From: Actinomycetospora lemnae
Lineage (GTDB): Bacteria; Actinomycetota; Actinomycetes; Mycobacteriales; Pseudonocardiaceae
Direction: 5' to 3'
DNA length: 64,000 nucleotides
Assembly: GCF_028737315.1 (NCBI RefSeq)
Contig: NZ_JAQZAO010000013.1
Span: 62,001 to 126,000, forward strand
Below the pieces are notes generated by a model, which was not told the origin of the DNA, ran no database searches, and was given only the letters and a program-made list of their open reading frames with translations. Shown here piece by piece: positions 33,205-41,603 of the stretch (within the stretch, counting starts at the first letter, position 1; each line of letters begins with the position of its first letter). Position numbers and translations under genes: made by a program.

Positions 33205-34089
33205 ATGACCACCATCGCGGGCGTCGACGTCACGCACCCCGACAAGGTGCTCCTGCCCGCCCGCGAGGGCGGCGACGACGTCACGAAGGCCGACCTCGCG
33301 CGCTACTGGGAGGCGATCGCGGACGTCGTCCTGCCGCACCTCGCGGGGCGCCCGCTCACCCTGCAGCGCTTCCCCGACGGGCTCGACGCGGGCGGGTTCG
33401 TGCAGCAGGACGCGGGCGGGCGGGCGCCGAAGGGCCTGCACACCGTCGACACGCCGCGGCGGGAGCGAAAGGGCGCCGACGACGTCGTCCACCACCCACA
33501 GGTCACCGAGACCGCAGACCTCGTGCGGCTCGTCCAGTTCGGCACGGTGACGCTGCACGGGTGGAACGCGGTGGCCGGGTCGCTGGAGCGTCCCGACCGG
33601 CTCATCGTCGACATCGATCCCGGCGAGCACATCGACCTCGCCGGCATCCGCGACGTCGCCCGCGCGGTGCGGGCGGCGGTCGAGGGGCGGGGCCTCGTCG
33701 CGTTCCTGCAGTCGACGGGCAGCCGCGGCTACCACGTCGTCGCGCCCCTCGACGGGTCGGCGGGCCACGACGCCGTCAAGGCCGCGGCCGTCGAGATCGC
33801 CGAGGCCGTCGCCGCCGACCACCCCGACGAGCTCACCACCGCCGTGCGCAAGGACGCCCGCGGCGGGCGGACCTTCCTCGACGTGGGCCGCAACGCCTAC
33901 GGCCAGACCGCGGTCATGCCGTACGCGCCGCGCGCCCGCCCCGGCGGCCCGACCGCGACGCCGCTGGACTGGGACGAGCTCTCCCGCGTCGCGCCCGACC
34001 AGCACGACGTGCGGTCGATCCCGCGGCGGCTGGCCCGGAAGGCCGACCCGTGGGCCGGTCTCGCAGACCACGCGCGGGCCCTGCCGTGA
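33205..34089 (+). CDS. LigD-type DNA polymerase domain protein
   Basis: A 294-residue protein equal to the polymerase (primase-like) domain of LigD, without ligase or phosphoesterase domains. Such stand-alone PolDom proteins in actinobacteria fill in breaks during non-homologous end joining with Ku and ligase. Markers are GRPLTLQRFPDG, catalytic Asp136 and Asp138 in LIVDIDPG, STGSRGYHVVAPL and FLDVGRNAYGQTAV. No ku or ligase gene lies nearby. It ends twelve bases before interspersed repeat copy 3. Confidence 0.9.
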   Translation: MTTIAGVDVTHPDKVLLPAREGGDDVTKADLARYWEAIADVVLPHLAGRPLTLQRFPDGLDAGGFVQQDAGGRAPKGLHTVDTPRRERKGADDVVHHPQVTETADLVRLVQFGTVTLHGWNAVAGSLERPDRLIVDIDPGEHIDLAGIRDVARAVRAAVEGRGLVAFLQSTGSRGYHVVAPLDGSAGHDAVKAAAVEIAEAVAADHPDELTTAVRKDARGGRTFLDVGRNAYGQTAVMPYAPRARPGGPTATPLDWDELSRVAPDQHDVRSIPRRLARKADPWAGLADHARALP

Positions 34090-34101
34090 CCCTCGCGAGC
34101 T

Positions 34102-34151
34102 GGTGGAGATACAGGCGTTGAGCGTCAGCGTGGACGCCAGGCTGAGACACC
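34102..34151. repeat. interspersed palindromic repeat, copy 3
   Basis: The most diverged of three copies. It keeps the left flank (GGTGGAGATACAGGCGTTGA against GGTGGCGATCCTGGCGTTGA in copy 1) and the core CAGCGTGGACGCCAGGCTG, but the stem has two or more mismatches and is weaker. It lies between the convergent ligD-type and ABC permease genes. Confidence 0.7.
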
Positions 34152-34174
34152 CCGTGCCTCGGTCACCCCCGAGG

Positions 34175-34984
34175 TCAGCCCGCGCTGCGGAGCACCGCCC
34201 GCACGCCCACGACGAGGCCGACCGCGCAGGTCAGCGTTGCGGCGATCGCGCCGTGGAGGATCGCCGGGTCGGCCAGGGCGCCGGTGAACGCGGCCCGCTC
34301 GGCGTTCACGACGTAGGTCAGCGGGTTGACCGTCGCCGCGGCCTGCATCCAGCCCGGCCCGGACTCGAGCGGGAGCATCATCCCGGACAGGATCAGCAGC
34401 GGGAAGATCAACGTCTGCTGCACGCCCCAGAACAGCCACTCGCGGTTCCGCGACGCGAGGCCCAGCGCGTACGAGAGCGCCCCGAGCCCGACGCCGAACA
34501 CCCCGAGGATCGCCAGGCCCACGACCACGCCCGCCGGCGAGAACCTCACCCCGAACGGCAGGGCCGCCAGCGTGATGATCACGGCCTGGACGACGAGCGG
34601 CGCGAGCTCCTTGAGCGCGCGCCCGACGAGGATCGCCGGCCGGGACACCGGGGTCGCGAGCACCCGCTCGTAGCTGCCGGTCATCAGCTCGTAGAGGAGG
34701 TTCGCGCCGGTGCTCCCGGTGCCGAACAGCGCGATCATCACGACCACGCCGGGCAGGAACCACGTCAGCGGCGACTCCCCGCCCAGCGCGTCCGACGACA
34801 GCGACCCGGCCAGCAGCGGGGCGAACAGGCCGAGGAAGACCAGGGGCTGGAGCAGCGAGAAGATCAGGGAGAACGGGTCGCGCAGGACCAGCTGGAACTC
34901 GCGCAGGAAGATCGTCACGGTGTCCCGGACGAACCCCGGGCGGACGGTGTCCGGCTCGACCCGGGTGACGACGGTGACGCTCAC
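34175..34984 (-). CDS. ABC-2 type transporter permease
   Basis: A 269-residue permease with six predicted helices, starting with an amphipathic FLREFQLVLRDPFSLIFSL segment and containing ILSGMMLPLE in the DrrB-like ABC-2 pattern. Its GTG start overlaps the stop of the ATPase gene by four bases. The pair resembles daunorubicin-type drug exporters. The substrate is not evident. Confidence 0.9.
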   Translation of the reverse strand: MSVTVVTRVEPDTVRPGFVRDTVTIFLREFQLVLRDPFSLIFSLLQPLVFLGLFAPLLAGSLSSDALGGESPLTWFLPGVVVMIALFGTGSTGANLLYELMTGSYERVLATPVSRPAILVGRALKELAPLVVQAVIITLAALPFGVRFSPAGVVVGLAILGVFGVGLGALSYALGLASRNREWLFWGVQQTLIFPLLILSGMMLPLESGPGWMQAAATVNPLTYVVNAERAAFTGALADPAILHGAIAATLTCAVGLVVGVRAVLRSAG

Positions 34985-35916
34985 GCCGCCGCTCCTTCCT
35001 CGCGCAGGCTGCGACCGGTGAGGGCGAGGAAGACGTCGTCCAGGCTCGCCTCGTGCAGGTGGGCGGCGTGCACCGTGACGCCCGCGCGCTCGAGGCGGGC
35101 GAGCAGGCCGGGCAGCACCCGCGCGCCGTCGGCGAGCCGCAATTCCACCCGGAAGCCGACGACGGTGGCGCCGTCCACCAGGTCCTTCACCGTCGCCGGC
35201 TCGTCCACCTCGAGCACGATCCGGTCCTCCGCGTGGCGCGCCCGCAGCGCCGCGCTGCCCGCGTCCGCGATGACCTCGCCGTGGTCGACCACCACGATCC
35301 GCTCGGCCATGGCGTCGGCCTCGTCGAGGTAGTGGGTGGTCAGCACGACCGTCGTGTCCATCTCGCGGCGCAGCCGGGTGATGTGCTCCCAGAGGTTGGC
35401 GCGCGCCTGCGGGTCCATCCCCGTCGTCGGCTCGTCGAGGAAGAGCAGCCCCGGCCGGTGCACGAGTCCGATCGCGACGTCCATGCGCCGTCGCTGCCCG
35501 CCCGACAGCGACGCCACCGTGCGCCGCTCGAGCCCGCGCAGCTCCAGGGCCTCCATCAGCTCACCGGCCCGCCGGCGCGCCGCGGCGCGCGTCCGGCCGT
35601 AGAGCGCGCCCTGGGTGACGAGCTCGTCGAGCACGCGGTGGTGGTGGCCGCCGGCGTTGCCCTGGCCGACGTAGCCGATGCGCTGCCGGACGCCGGCCGG
35701 GTCGGCGACGACGTCGACGCCCGCCACCTGCGCGGTGCCCGCGGTGGGCCGCAGCAGGGTCGTCAGCATCCGCAGCAGCGTCGACTTGCCCGCGCCGTTC
35801 GGCCCGAGGACCGCGACGAGCTCGCCGCGCTCGACCCGCAGCGAGATGCCCCGGACCGCCTCGACCACCGCGCCGCGTCTCCGGAAGGTCCGCCGGAGGT
35901 CCTCGGTGAGGATCAT
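34981..35916 (-). CDS. DrrA-like ABC transporter ATPase
   Basis: A 311-residue ATPase. Walker A is GPNGAGKS (38-45), the signature is SLSGGQRRRMDVA, Walker B is LLFLDEPTTG and the switch His is in TTHYLDEAD. The C-terminal 80 residues form the extra domain seen in drug-export ATPases such as DrrA. Coupled to the permease gene. Divergent from a TetR-type regulator gene with a 23-base dyad between them. Confidence 0.92.
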   Translation of the reverse strand: MILTEDLRRTFRRRGAVVEAVRGISLRVERGELVAVLGPNGAGKSTLLRMLTTLLRPTAGTAQVAGVDVVADPAGVRQRIGYVGQGNAGGHHHRVLDELVTQGALYGRTRAAARRRAGELMEALELRGLERRTVASLSGGQRRRMDVAIGLVHRPGLLFLDEPTTGMDPQARANLWEHITRLRREMDTTVVLTTHYLDEADAMAERIVVVDHGEVIADAGSAALRARHAEDRIVLEVDEPATVKDLVDGATVVGFRVELRLADGARVLPGLLARLERAGVTVHAAHLHEASLDDVFLALTGRSLREEGAAA

Positions 35917-35925
35917 GCCCCGATC

Positions 35926-35948
35926 CTTTCGGTACAGCGTATGGAAAG
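35926..35948. promoter_or_regulatory. TetR operator between exporter and regulator genes
   Basis: A 23-base dyad: CTTTC, GG, TAC, AGC, GTA, TG, GAAAG. Eight of ten outer positions are paired around the central G. It is 10-32 bases upstream of the exporter ATG and 48-70 bases upstream of the regulator ATG, suited to repress both. A TAGATT sequence at 35954-35959 could be the regulator's -10. Confidence 0.55.
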
Positions 35949-35995
35949 TCCGCCCTAGATTAGGCTGACGCCGTCCGGAAAAGCAAGGAGGGCCG

Positions 35996-36763
35996 ATGGC
36001 CGACGAGCACCACCTCGAGCTGCTCTGGGGCGGCGAGCCCCCGAGCGGTCGGGGCCGGCCGGCGCGCACGACGCGCGAGCAGGTCGTCGCCGCGGGCATC
36101 GCGCGGGCGGACGCCGGGGGCCTCCACGAGCTGTCGATGCGCCAGGTCGCGGCCGACCTCGGCGTCGGGGTGATGTCGCTCTACACGCAGGTCGAGAGCC
36201 GGGACGGGCTCGTCGTGCTGATGATCGACCGCGCGTTCGCCGAGGTCACGGACACCCTCGGACGCCGCGACGGCGAGCCCTGGCGCGACGCCGCGGCCCG
36301 CCAGGCGCGCACGCTGTGGGACCTCTACGGCCGTCACCCCTGGATCCTCGACCACGGCCACCGCATGCCGATGGCCCCGCACGTGCTCGCGCTCGAGGAC
36401 GCCTTCTACACGCCGTTCCTCGACATCGGGCTCCCGGCGTCCGCGTCGGCCAACGCGGCGATCGCGCTGCGCAGCCTCGTCACCGGGCTCGCGCGCGACT
36501 CCCGCAGCGAGCAGGACCAGGTCCGGCGCACGGGCGTCGGGTACGCCGAGTACTGGTCGTCGCTCAACGCCGTGTTCTGGGACCGCTACTTCGACGAGGA
36601 GCGCTACCCCGCCATGACCCGCCTCTGGTACGCGGGCGGGTTCGCGGCCGAGGACATCCTCGCCGGGGAGGGGATCCTCGAGCGGGCGGTCGCGGCCTAT
36701 CTCGACGGGATCGCGGTGCGGGTGCAACCGGGAGGAACCGGTCAGGGGACGGGCGGAGCCTGA
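35996..36763 (+). CDS. TetR/AcrR-family regulator
   Basis: A 255-residue regulator. A short acidic N-terminal tail precedes the helix-turn-helix (REQVVAAGIARADAGG, VAADLGVGVMSLYTQVESRD, about 28-70), followed by a long TetR_C-type ligand domain with RHPWILDHGHRMP. Such regulators often control drug efflux in actinobacteria, which fits the divergent ABC exporter. AAGGAGGGCCG precedes the ATG. Confidence 0.9.
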   Translation: MADEHHLELLWGGEPPSGRGRPARTTREQVVAAGIARADAGGLHELSMRQVAADLGVGVMSLYTQVESRDGLVVLMIDRAFAEVTDTLGRRDGEPWRDAAARQARTLWDLYGRHPWILDHGHRMPMAPHVLALEDAFYTPFLDIGLPASASANAAIALRSLVTGLARDSRSEQDQVRRTGVGYAEYWSSLNAVFWDRYFDEERYPAMTRLWYAGGFAAEDILAGEGILERAVAAYLDGIAVRVQPGGTGQGTGGA

Positions 36764-36808
36764 GCGCGCGGAGCACCATCGGGGTGTCGCCGTCGACGGG
36801 AGATCGTC

Positions 36809-38026
36809 ATGACCGAGCAGGTGCACCAGCGCTGGACCGGTGAGGTGGCCACGCAGCGCGACGGGTTCACGTTGCTCGAGGACGTCGCCGCGCTGCGGGA
36901 GTCGGGCGGGACGGCGCGGGTGACGACGCCGTTCGGGCACGAGGCGACGATGGTCAGCCGCTACGCCGACGTCCGCGAGCTGCACGGCGACCCCGAGGGC
37001 TTCCGCCTCGACGCCGTCCCGGCACCGCCCGCGCTGATCCAGGCCGGACGGGACACCGCGGAGTTCCGGCGCCGCCAGGCCGGCAACCTCCTCGGCCAGG
37101 ACCCGCCGGACCACACGCGGCTGCGGAAGATGCTCACCGGCGAGTTCACGGTCAAGCGGATGAAGCGCCTGGTCCCGCGCGTCGAGGAGATCGTCACCGA
37201 GCACCTCGACGCCATGGAGCGCGCCGGGCGTGCGGACCTCGTGCCCGACTTCGCGCTGCCGGTGCCGTCGATGGTCATCTGTGAGCTGCTCGGCGTCCCG
37301 TACGAGGACCGCGCCGGGTTCACCGAGCGCAGCGCCCGACAGCTCGACGCGACGACGCCGGCGCCCGAACGGATGCGCCTCGCCGACGCGTCGCGGGAGT
37401 ACATGGCGACGCTCGTCGCCCGCCACCGCGGCGCGCCCGGCGAGGACCTGCTCGGCATGCTCATCCGCGAGCACTCCGACGACGTCACCGACGACGAGCT
37501 CATCGGCATCGGCAACCTGCTGCTCATCGCGGGGCACGAGACGACGTCGAACATGCTCGCCCTCGGCACGCTCGCCCTGCTCGAGCACCCCGACCAGCTC
37601 GCCCGGGTCCGCGACGACCCGTCCGCGGTCGACGGCGCGGTGGAGGAGCTGCTGCGCTGGCTGACGGTGGTGCACGGCGGCTTCCCGCGTGCCGCGACGC
37701 GGGACACGACGATCGGCGGGCACCCGATCTCCGCCGGCGAGCTCGTGGTCGGGTCGCTGGTGGCGGCGAACCGCGACCCGGAGCTGGTCGAGGACGGCGA
37801 GACCCTCGACGTCGGCCGCACGCCGGTGCCGCACCTCGCCTTCGGGCACGGCATCCACCACTGCCTCGGCGCCCCGCTCGCGCGGATCGAGATGCGCGTG
37901 GCGTTCCCGGCGCTCCTGCGACGCTTCCCGGACCTGCGCCTCGACGGCGAGCCCGAGTTCCGCGGCCGCGCGCTGATCTACGGCCTGACCCGCCTCCCGC
38001 TGACCTGGTGGGCTCCGCCCAGGTGA
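36809..38026 (+). CDS. cytochrome P450
   Basis: A 405-residue soluble bacterial P450. The I-helix oxygen-binding motif is IAGHETTSN, the ExxR is in VEELLRWL, and the haem ligand is Cys352 in AFGHGIHHCLG. The length and motifs are like CYP105/107-type enzymes, but no ferredoxin gene lies beside it. It starts 45 bases after the TetR gene and is likely co-transcribed; the TetR, exporter and P450 could share an inducer. Substrate unknown. Confidence 0.92.
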   Translation: MTEQVHQRWTGEVATQRDGFTLLEDVAALRESGGTARVTTPFGHEATMVSRYADVRELHGDPEGFRLDAVPAPPALIQAGRDTAEFRRRQAGNLLGQDPPDHTRLRKMLTGEFTVKRMKRLVPRVEEIVTEHLDAMERAGRADLVPDFALPVPSMVICELLGVPYEDRAGFTERSARQLDATTPAPERMRLADASREYMATLVARHRGAPGEDLLGMLIREHSDDVTDDELIGIGNLLLIAGHETTSNMLALGTLALLEHPDQLARVRDDPSAVDGAVEELLRWLTVVHGGFPRAATRDTTIGGHPISAGELVVGSLVAANRDPELVEDGETLDVGRTPVPHLAFGHGIHHCLGAPLARIEMRVAFPALLRRFPDLRLDGEPEFRGRALIYGLTRLPLTWWAPPR

Positions 38027-38062
38027 GCAGAGACAAGTGCCCCAGCACGCTTTTCTCACCTG
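38020..38062. terminator. inverted repeat between convergent P450 and MFS genes
   Basis: CAGGTGAG (38020-38027) and CTCACCTG (38055-38062) frame a 27-base loop that contains GTGC-CCCA-GCAC and a TTTT run. The first arm holds the P450 stop codon and the second lies just before the MFS stop. It is likely the shared 3' end of both transcripts. Confidence 0.4.
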
Positions 38063-38074
38063 CGCGGAGCGCAC

Positions 38075-39457
38075 CTACTCGAAGTCGACGTCCTTGGTCT
38101 CCGGTCCCGCGGCCGCGCCGACCGCGCCGAGGACCCCGCCGAGGGCGAGGAGCACGAGGACGGCCGTGGCGTAGGGCATGAGCGCGCCGAGGCCCTCGAG
38201 GAAGAACGCGTAGAACGACGGGATCACGACCGACACGCTGAAGCCGAGGCCGAAGCCCGAGGCGCGGACGTCGGTGCGGAACCGCTCGGTGATGTAGGGG
38301 AGCACGACACCCCACGGCGCGGTGACGACCACCGAGAACGCCACCACCACGAGCACCACCAGCCCGAACGGCAGGCCGCGGCCGTTGACGAGCACCGCCA
38401 TCAGCGCCACCCCGACGGTGGCGATGAGGACGCCCGCGATGACGAAGAACCGCCGCCGGCCGATGCGCTGACCGATCACGCCGGCGGCGATGTAGCTGCC
38501 GACCAGGCAGACGTAGGCGACGAGCAGGGCGACGGTCAGCTGGTTGTTGGACAGCCCGACGAGGTTGCGCAGGACGGTCGTCGGGAGGAACAGCGTGACG
38601 AGGTTCTGGGTCAGCCAGAAGCCGGTCATCATCCCGAAGACCTGCAGGAAGGTCCGGCTGCGCAGCACTGCGAGCAGCGGGCGCCCGGCGCCGCCCTGCG
38701 AGGTCCCCTCGGACTTCGCGGCCTCGGCCGCCTCCCAGATCTCCGACTCGGAGACGCTGCGCACGTAGTAGATCGCCAGCACGAACGCGAGCAGCGCGCC
38801 CAGCACGAACGGCACCCGCCAGCCCCAGACCGCGTACGGCGAGTCCGGGCCGGCCAGCGGGAAGAGCGCGAACGAGGCGAGCCCGACCAGCGTGATCACG
38901 ACATAGGCCAGCGGGAACGCGGCGAGGATGATCCCGCCGAGCAGCCCGCGGCGGCTCTTCGTCGAGTACTCCATCGCCAGCGGGAGCGCGCCGGTGTAGC
39001 CGCCGCCGAGGCAGATGCCGTCGAGGAAGCGCAGCACGATGAGCACCCAGTACGACGCGATGCCGATCGTCGAGTAGCCGGGGACCAGCGCGATGAGCAG
39101 GGTGATCACGCCGAAGCCGGTGACCGAGATGATCGTGCTGCGCCGGCGTCCGACCCGGTCGGCGAGCGCGCCGAACACCGCCGCGCCGATCGGGCGGCCG
39201 ACCAGCGTCGTGACGAACACCAGCGACGTGAAGATCGCGGCGAGGCCGGGGTCGAGCCGGCCGGCGGGCTGGAAGTAGATCAGGGCCGGCGTGAGGATCA
39301 CGGTCGGCAGGTAGATGTCGAACATGTCGACGAACTCGGCGAAGAACGCCCCGCGCGTCGCCGACCGCCGCTTCGCCGCACGCTCCGGCGACTCCGACGG
39401 CGCGGCCGTTGCGGCCGTCGCTGCCGTGGTGCTCACCGGCCCCTCGTGACTCGTCAT
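38075..39457 (-). CDS. MFS transporter (metabolite:H+ symporter type)
   Basis: A 460-residue permease with twelve predicted helices, a polar 40-residue N-terminal tail, and the loop 2-3 motif GALADRVGRRR. The second half repeats it as GQRIGRRRF. FFAEFVDMFDIYLP at the first helix recalls the metabolite:H+ symporter subfamily that imports organic acids. It is divergent from the eight-gene catabolic operon and shares its control region, so it probably brings in that operon's substrate. The ATG at 39457 has GAGGAG nine bases upstream. Confidence 0.88.
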   Translation of the reverse strand: MTSHEGPVSTTAATAATAAPSESPERAAKRRSATRGAFFAEFVDMFDIYLPTVILTPALIYFQPAGRLDPGLAAIFTSLVFVTTLVGRPIGAAVFGALADRVGRRRSTIISVTGFGVITLLIALVPGYSTIGIASYWVLIVLRFLDGICLGGGYTGALPLAMEYSTKSRRGLLGGIILAAFPLAYVVITLVGLASFALFPLAGPDSPYAVWGWRVPFVLGALLAFVLAIYYVRSVSESEIWEAAEAAKSEGTSQGGAGRPLLAVLRSRTFLQVFGMMTGFWLTQNLVTLFLPTTVLRNLVGLSNNQLTVALLVAYVCLVGSYIAAGVIGQRIGRRRFFVIAGVLIATVGVALMAVLVNGRGLPFGLVVLVVVAFSVVVTAPWGVVLPYITERFRTDVRASGFGLGFSVSVVIPSFYAFFLEGLGALMPYATAVLVLLALGGVLGAVGAAAGPETKDVDFE

Positions 39458-39493
39458 CGAGACCACTCCTCGCCCGCGGCGAACTCTGTCTGG

Positions 39494-39504
39494 CTGTCTG
39501 ACAA
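39494..39504. promoter_or_regulatory. GntR/FCD-type operator candidate
   Basis: CTGTCTGACAA, with the perfect core TGTC-T-GACA. FCD-subfamily GntR regulators bind short dyads of the TnGTCnGACnA type. A second CTGTCTG lies eight bases to the left (39486-39492). The site lies between the divergent MFS and catabolic genes, and the last gene of the catabolic operon encodes an FCD GntR protein. Confidence 0.45.
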
Positions 39505-39567
39505 TCGAGAACGTAGGGTCGGCCGCAGCCGGACGTCAACCACGCGAGGTCTCGACGAGGAGGCGCG

Positions 39568-40803
39568 ATGGGGCTGGACTCGCAACGCATCACGGACTCG
39601 CTGACCGACGATCTGCTCGCCGGGCTCCCGCCCGGTCCGGACTGGAGCCTGCTGCTGGAGATCGGGTCGGAACGCCACCTCGTCCGCGTGGTCGACGGCT
39701 CCCTGCGCCGCGAGGGCGCGCCCGGCATCAACGCCACCTGGGACGTGGGCTTCGCGGTCTCCGACGAGGAGTGGGCGGACTTCTGCGCCGACCCGCCACC
39801 ACGGGGCGCCACGTCGGCGCAGGCCCTCGTCGCGACGCGGGGCAGCGAGCGGATCACCGGACGCCGCGAGGTCTGGGCCCGCGCGGCCCCGGCGATCGAC
39901 CGGTTCCTCGAGGCCCTGCGCGGTGCGCAGCGCCGGCCCGTCGAACGTCGCCCCGACCCCGCGCCGCCATCGCCCGGCTTCGGCCCGAGCGTCGGGCGCT
40001 ACCTGCACCTGGACGACGGCCGACGGATCTTCGTCGAGACCGCCGGCGAGGGCCCGCCGCTGCTCTGCCTGCACACCGCGGGCGCCGACTCGCGCCAGTT
40101 CCGCGGCCTGCTCGAGGACCCCCGGGTCACCGACCACCACCAGGTCGTCGCGTTCGACATGCCCTGGCACGGGCGCTCCGACCCACCCGACGACTGGCAG
40201 CACCGCCGCTACCGCCTCGACACCGAGACCTACGCGTCGACGGTCCTGGCGGTCGCCGACGCGCTCCGGCTCGACCGGCCGGTGCTGCTCGGCTGCTCGA
40301 TGGGCGGGGCGATCGCGCTCTACCTCGCCGCCGAGCACGGCGACCGGTTCCGCGGGGTGTGCGCGCTCGAGGGCGGGCTGGGCAGCCCCGGGCGCTTCGT
40401 CGAGTGGACCCACCGCGCCGACGTCGACCACTCCGCCTTCCTCGCCAGCTGGGTCGGCGGGCTCATCGCCCCGGCCAGCCCCGACGGGCCGCGCGCGCAG
40501 ACGCTGTGGGGCTACGCCAGCAACGGCCCCGGCGTCTACCAGGGCGACACCGCCTTCTACTCGATCGACTTCCCGCCGATCGCCGCCCGGCTCGGCCGCG
40601 CGACGTGCCCGCTCCACGTCTTCAGCGGCGAGTACGACTACTCCGCCACCACCGAGATGAGCCGCGCCGCCGCCGAGCAGCTCGGCGGCGAGCTCGTCGT
40701 CATGCCCGGCCGCGGCCACTTCCCGATGGCCGAGGACCCCGAGGGCCTCCTCGAGTACCTGCTTCCCGTGCTGGCCACGATCCGGGACGAGGGGCTGCGA
40801 TGA
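39568..40803 (+). CDS. alpha/beta hydrolase with N-terminal SCP2-like domain
   Basis: A 411-residue fusion. Residues about 1-120 form a domain with a sterol-carrier-like pattern (LLLEIGSERHLVRVVDGSL, WDVGFAVSDEEWADFCA). Residues 145-411 form an alpha/beta hydrolase with the nucleophile Ser244 in LLGCSMGGAI, the acid in GEYDYS (about 353) and His in GRGHFPMAEDP (about 382). It would cleave a carbon-carbon, ester or lactone bond. First gene of an eight-gene operon; GAGGAGG precedes its ATG and its stop overlaps the next start (ATGA). Confidence 0.87.
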   Translation: MGLDSQRITDSLTDDLLAGLPPGPDWSLLLEIGSERHLVRVVDGSLRREGAPGINATWDVGFAVSDEEWADFCADPPPRGATSAQALVATRGSERITGRREVWARAAPAIDRFLEALRGAQRRPVERRPDPAPPSPGFGPSVGRYLHLDDGRRIFVETAGEGPPLLCLHTAGADSRQFRGLLEDPRVTDHHQVVAFDMPWHGRSDPPDDWQHRRYRLDTETYASTVLAVADALRLDRPVLLGCSMGGAIALYLAAEHGDRFRGVCALEGGLGSPGRFVEWTHRADVDHSAFLASWVGGLIAPASPDGPRAQTLWGYASNGPGVYQGDTAFYSIDFPPIAARLGRATCPLHVFSGEYDYSATTEMSRAAAEQLGGELVVMPGRGHFPMAEDPEGLLEYLLPVLATIRDEGLR

Positions 40804-41603
40804 ACGAGGTCCTGGCCGTCCGCTACGGCACGCGCGTCACCACCCGCGGCGAGGCCTACCTGAACTGGCACGTCTACGGCGAGCCCGACGCGTGGTTCCG
40901 CATGGACTACTTCTTCTGGCTGGTCCGCGACGGTGGTCGGACGACCGTGGTCGACTGCGGCTTCGACCCCGAGGTCGGCCGGCGGCGGGGCCGGGAGGTG
41001 CTGGTCGACCCGGTCGAGGCGCTGCGACGGCTCGGCGTCGACCCCGCGGGAGTCGATCGCCTCGTGGTCAGCCACGCCCACTACGACCACATCGGCAACC
41101 TCACGCACTTCCCGTCCGCGGAGATCGTCCTGACGGCCCGGGAGCTGGCGTTCTGGACCGGCCCGCACGCCGGGCGCGTCCAGTTCGCGCACTCGACGGA
41201 GCCCGACGAGATCGCGGCGCTGGCCCGTGCCGACGCCGAGGGCCGGGTCACGACGTTCTCCGGGGTCTGCGAGGTGGGCGCCGGGTTCTCGTTGGTGGAG
41301 GTCGGCGGGCACACGCCGGGTCAGCTCATCGGCCGGGTCGAGGTCGAGGGCGGTGAGGTGGTGCTCGCGGCCGACGCCCTGCACTTCTACGACGAGCTCA
41401 CGCTGGACCGCCCGTTCTTCGTCGTCGCCGACCTGGAGGCCATGTACGCGGGCTTCGACACGCTGCGCGACCTCACCGCCCGCCCCGATCGCGCGCTGGT
41501 CGCGGGGCACGACATCGACGTCGGGCGCCGGTTCCCCGGACGGGTCGAGGGCACCGGCATCGACGACCTGGTGATCCGCCTGGACGTGGAGGGGAGCCGC
41601 TGA
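40800..41603 (+). CDS. metallo-beta-lactamase fold hydrolase (lactonase-like)
   Basis: A 267-residue MBL-fold protein. The metal motif is SHAHYDH (91-97), followed by GGHTPGQ, an ADALHFYDEL motif and a final AGHD. The plan matches the N-acyl-homoserine lactonase group of lactone hydrolases, so opening of a lactone ring is a reasonable guess in this catabolic operon. Its start overlaps the hydrolase stop, and its stop TGA shares one base with the next ATG. Confidence 0.88.
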   Translation: MNEVLAVRYGTRVTTRGEAYLNWHVYGEPDAWFRMDYFFWLVRDGGRTTVVDCGFDPEVGRRRGREVLVDPVEALRRLGVDPAGVDRLVVSHAHYDHIGNLTHFPSAEIVLTARELAFWTGPHAGRVQFAHSTEPDEIAALARADAEGRVTTFSGVCEVGAGFSLVEVGGHTPGQLIGRVEVEGGEVVLAADALHFYDELTLDRPFFVVADLEAMYAGFDTLRDLTARPDRALVAGHDIDVGRRFPGRVEGTGIDDLVIRLDVEGSR

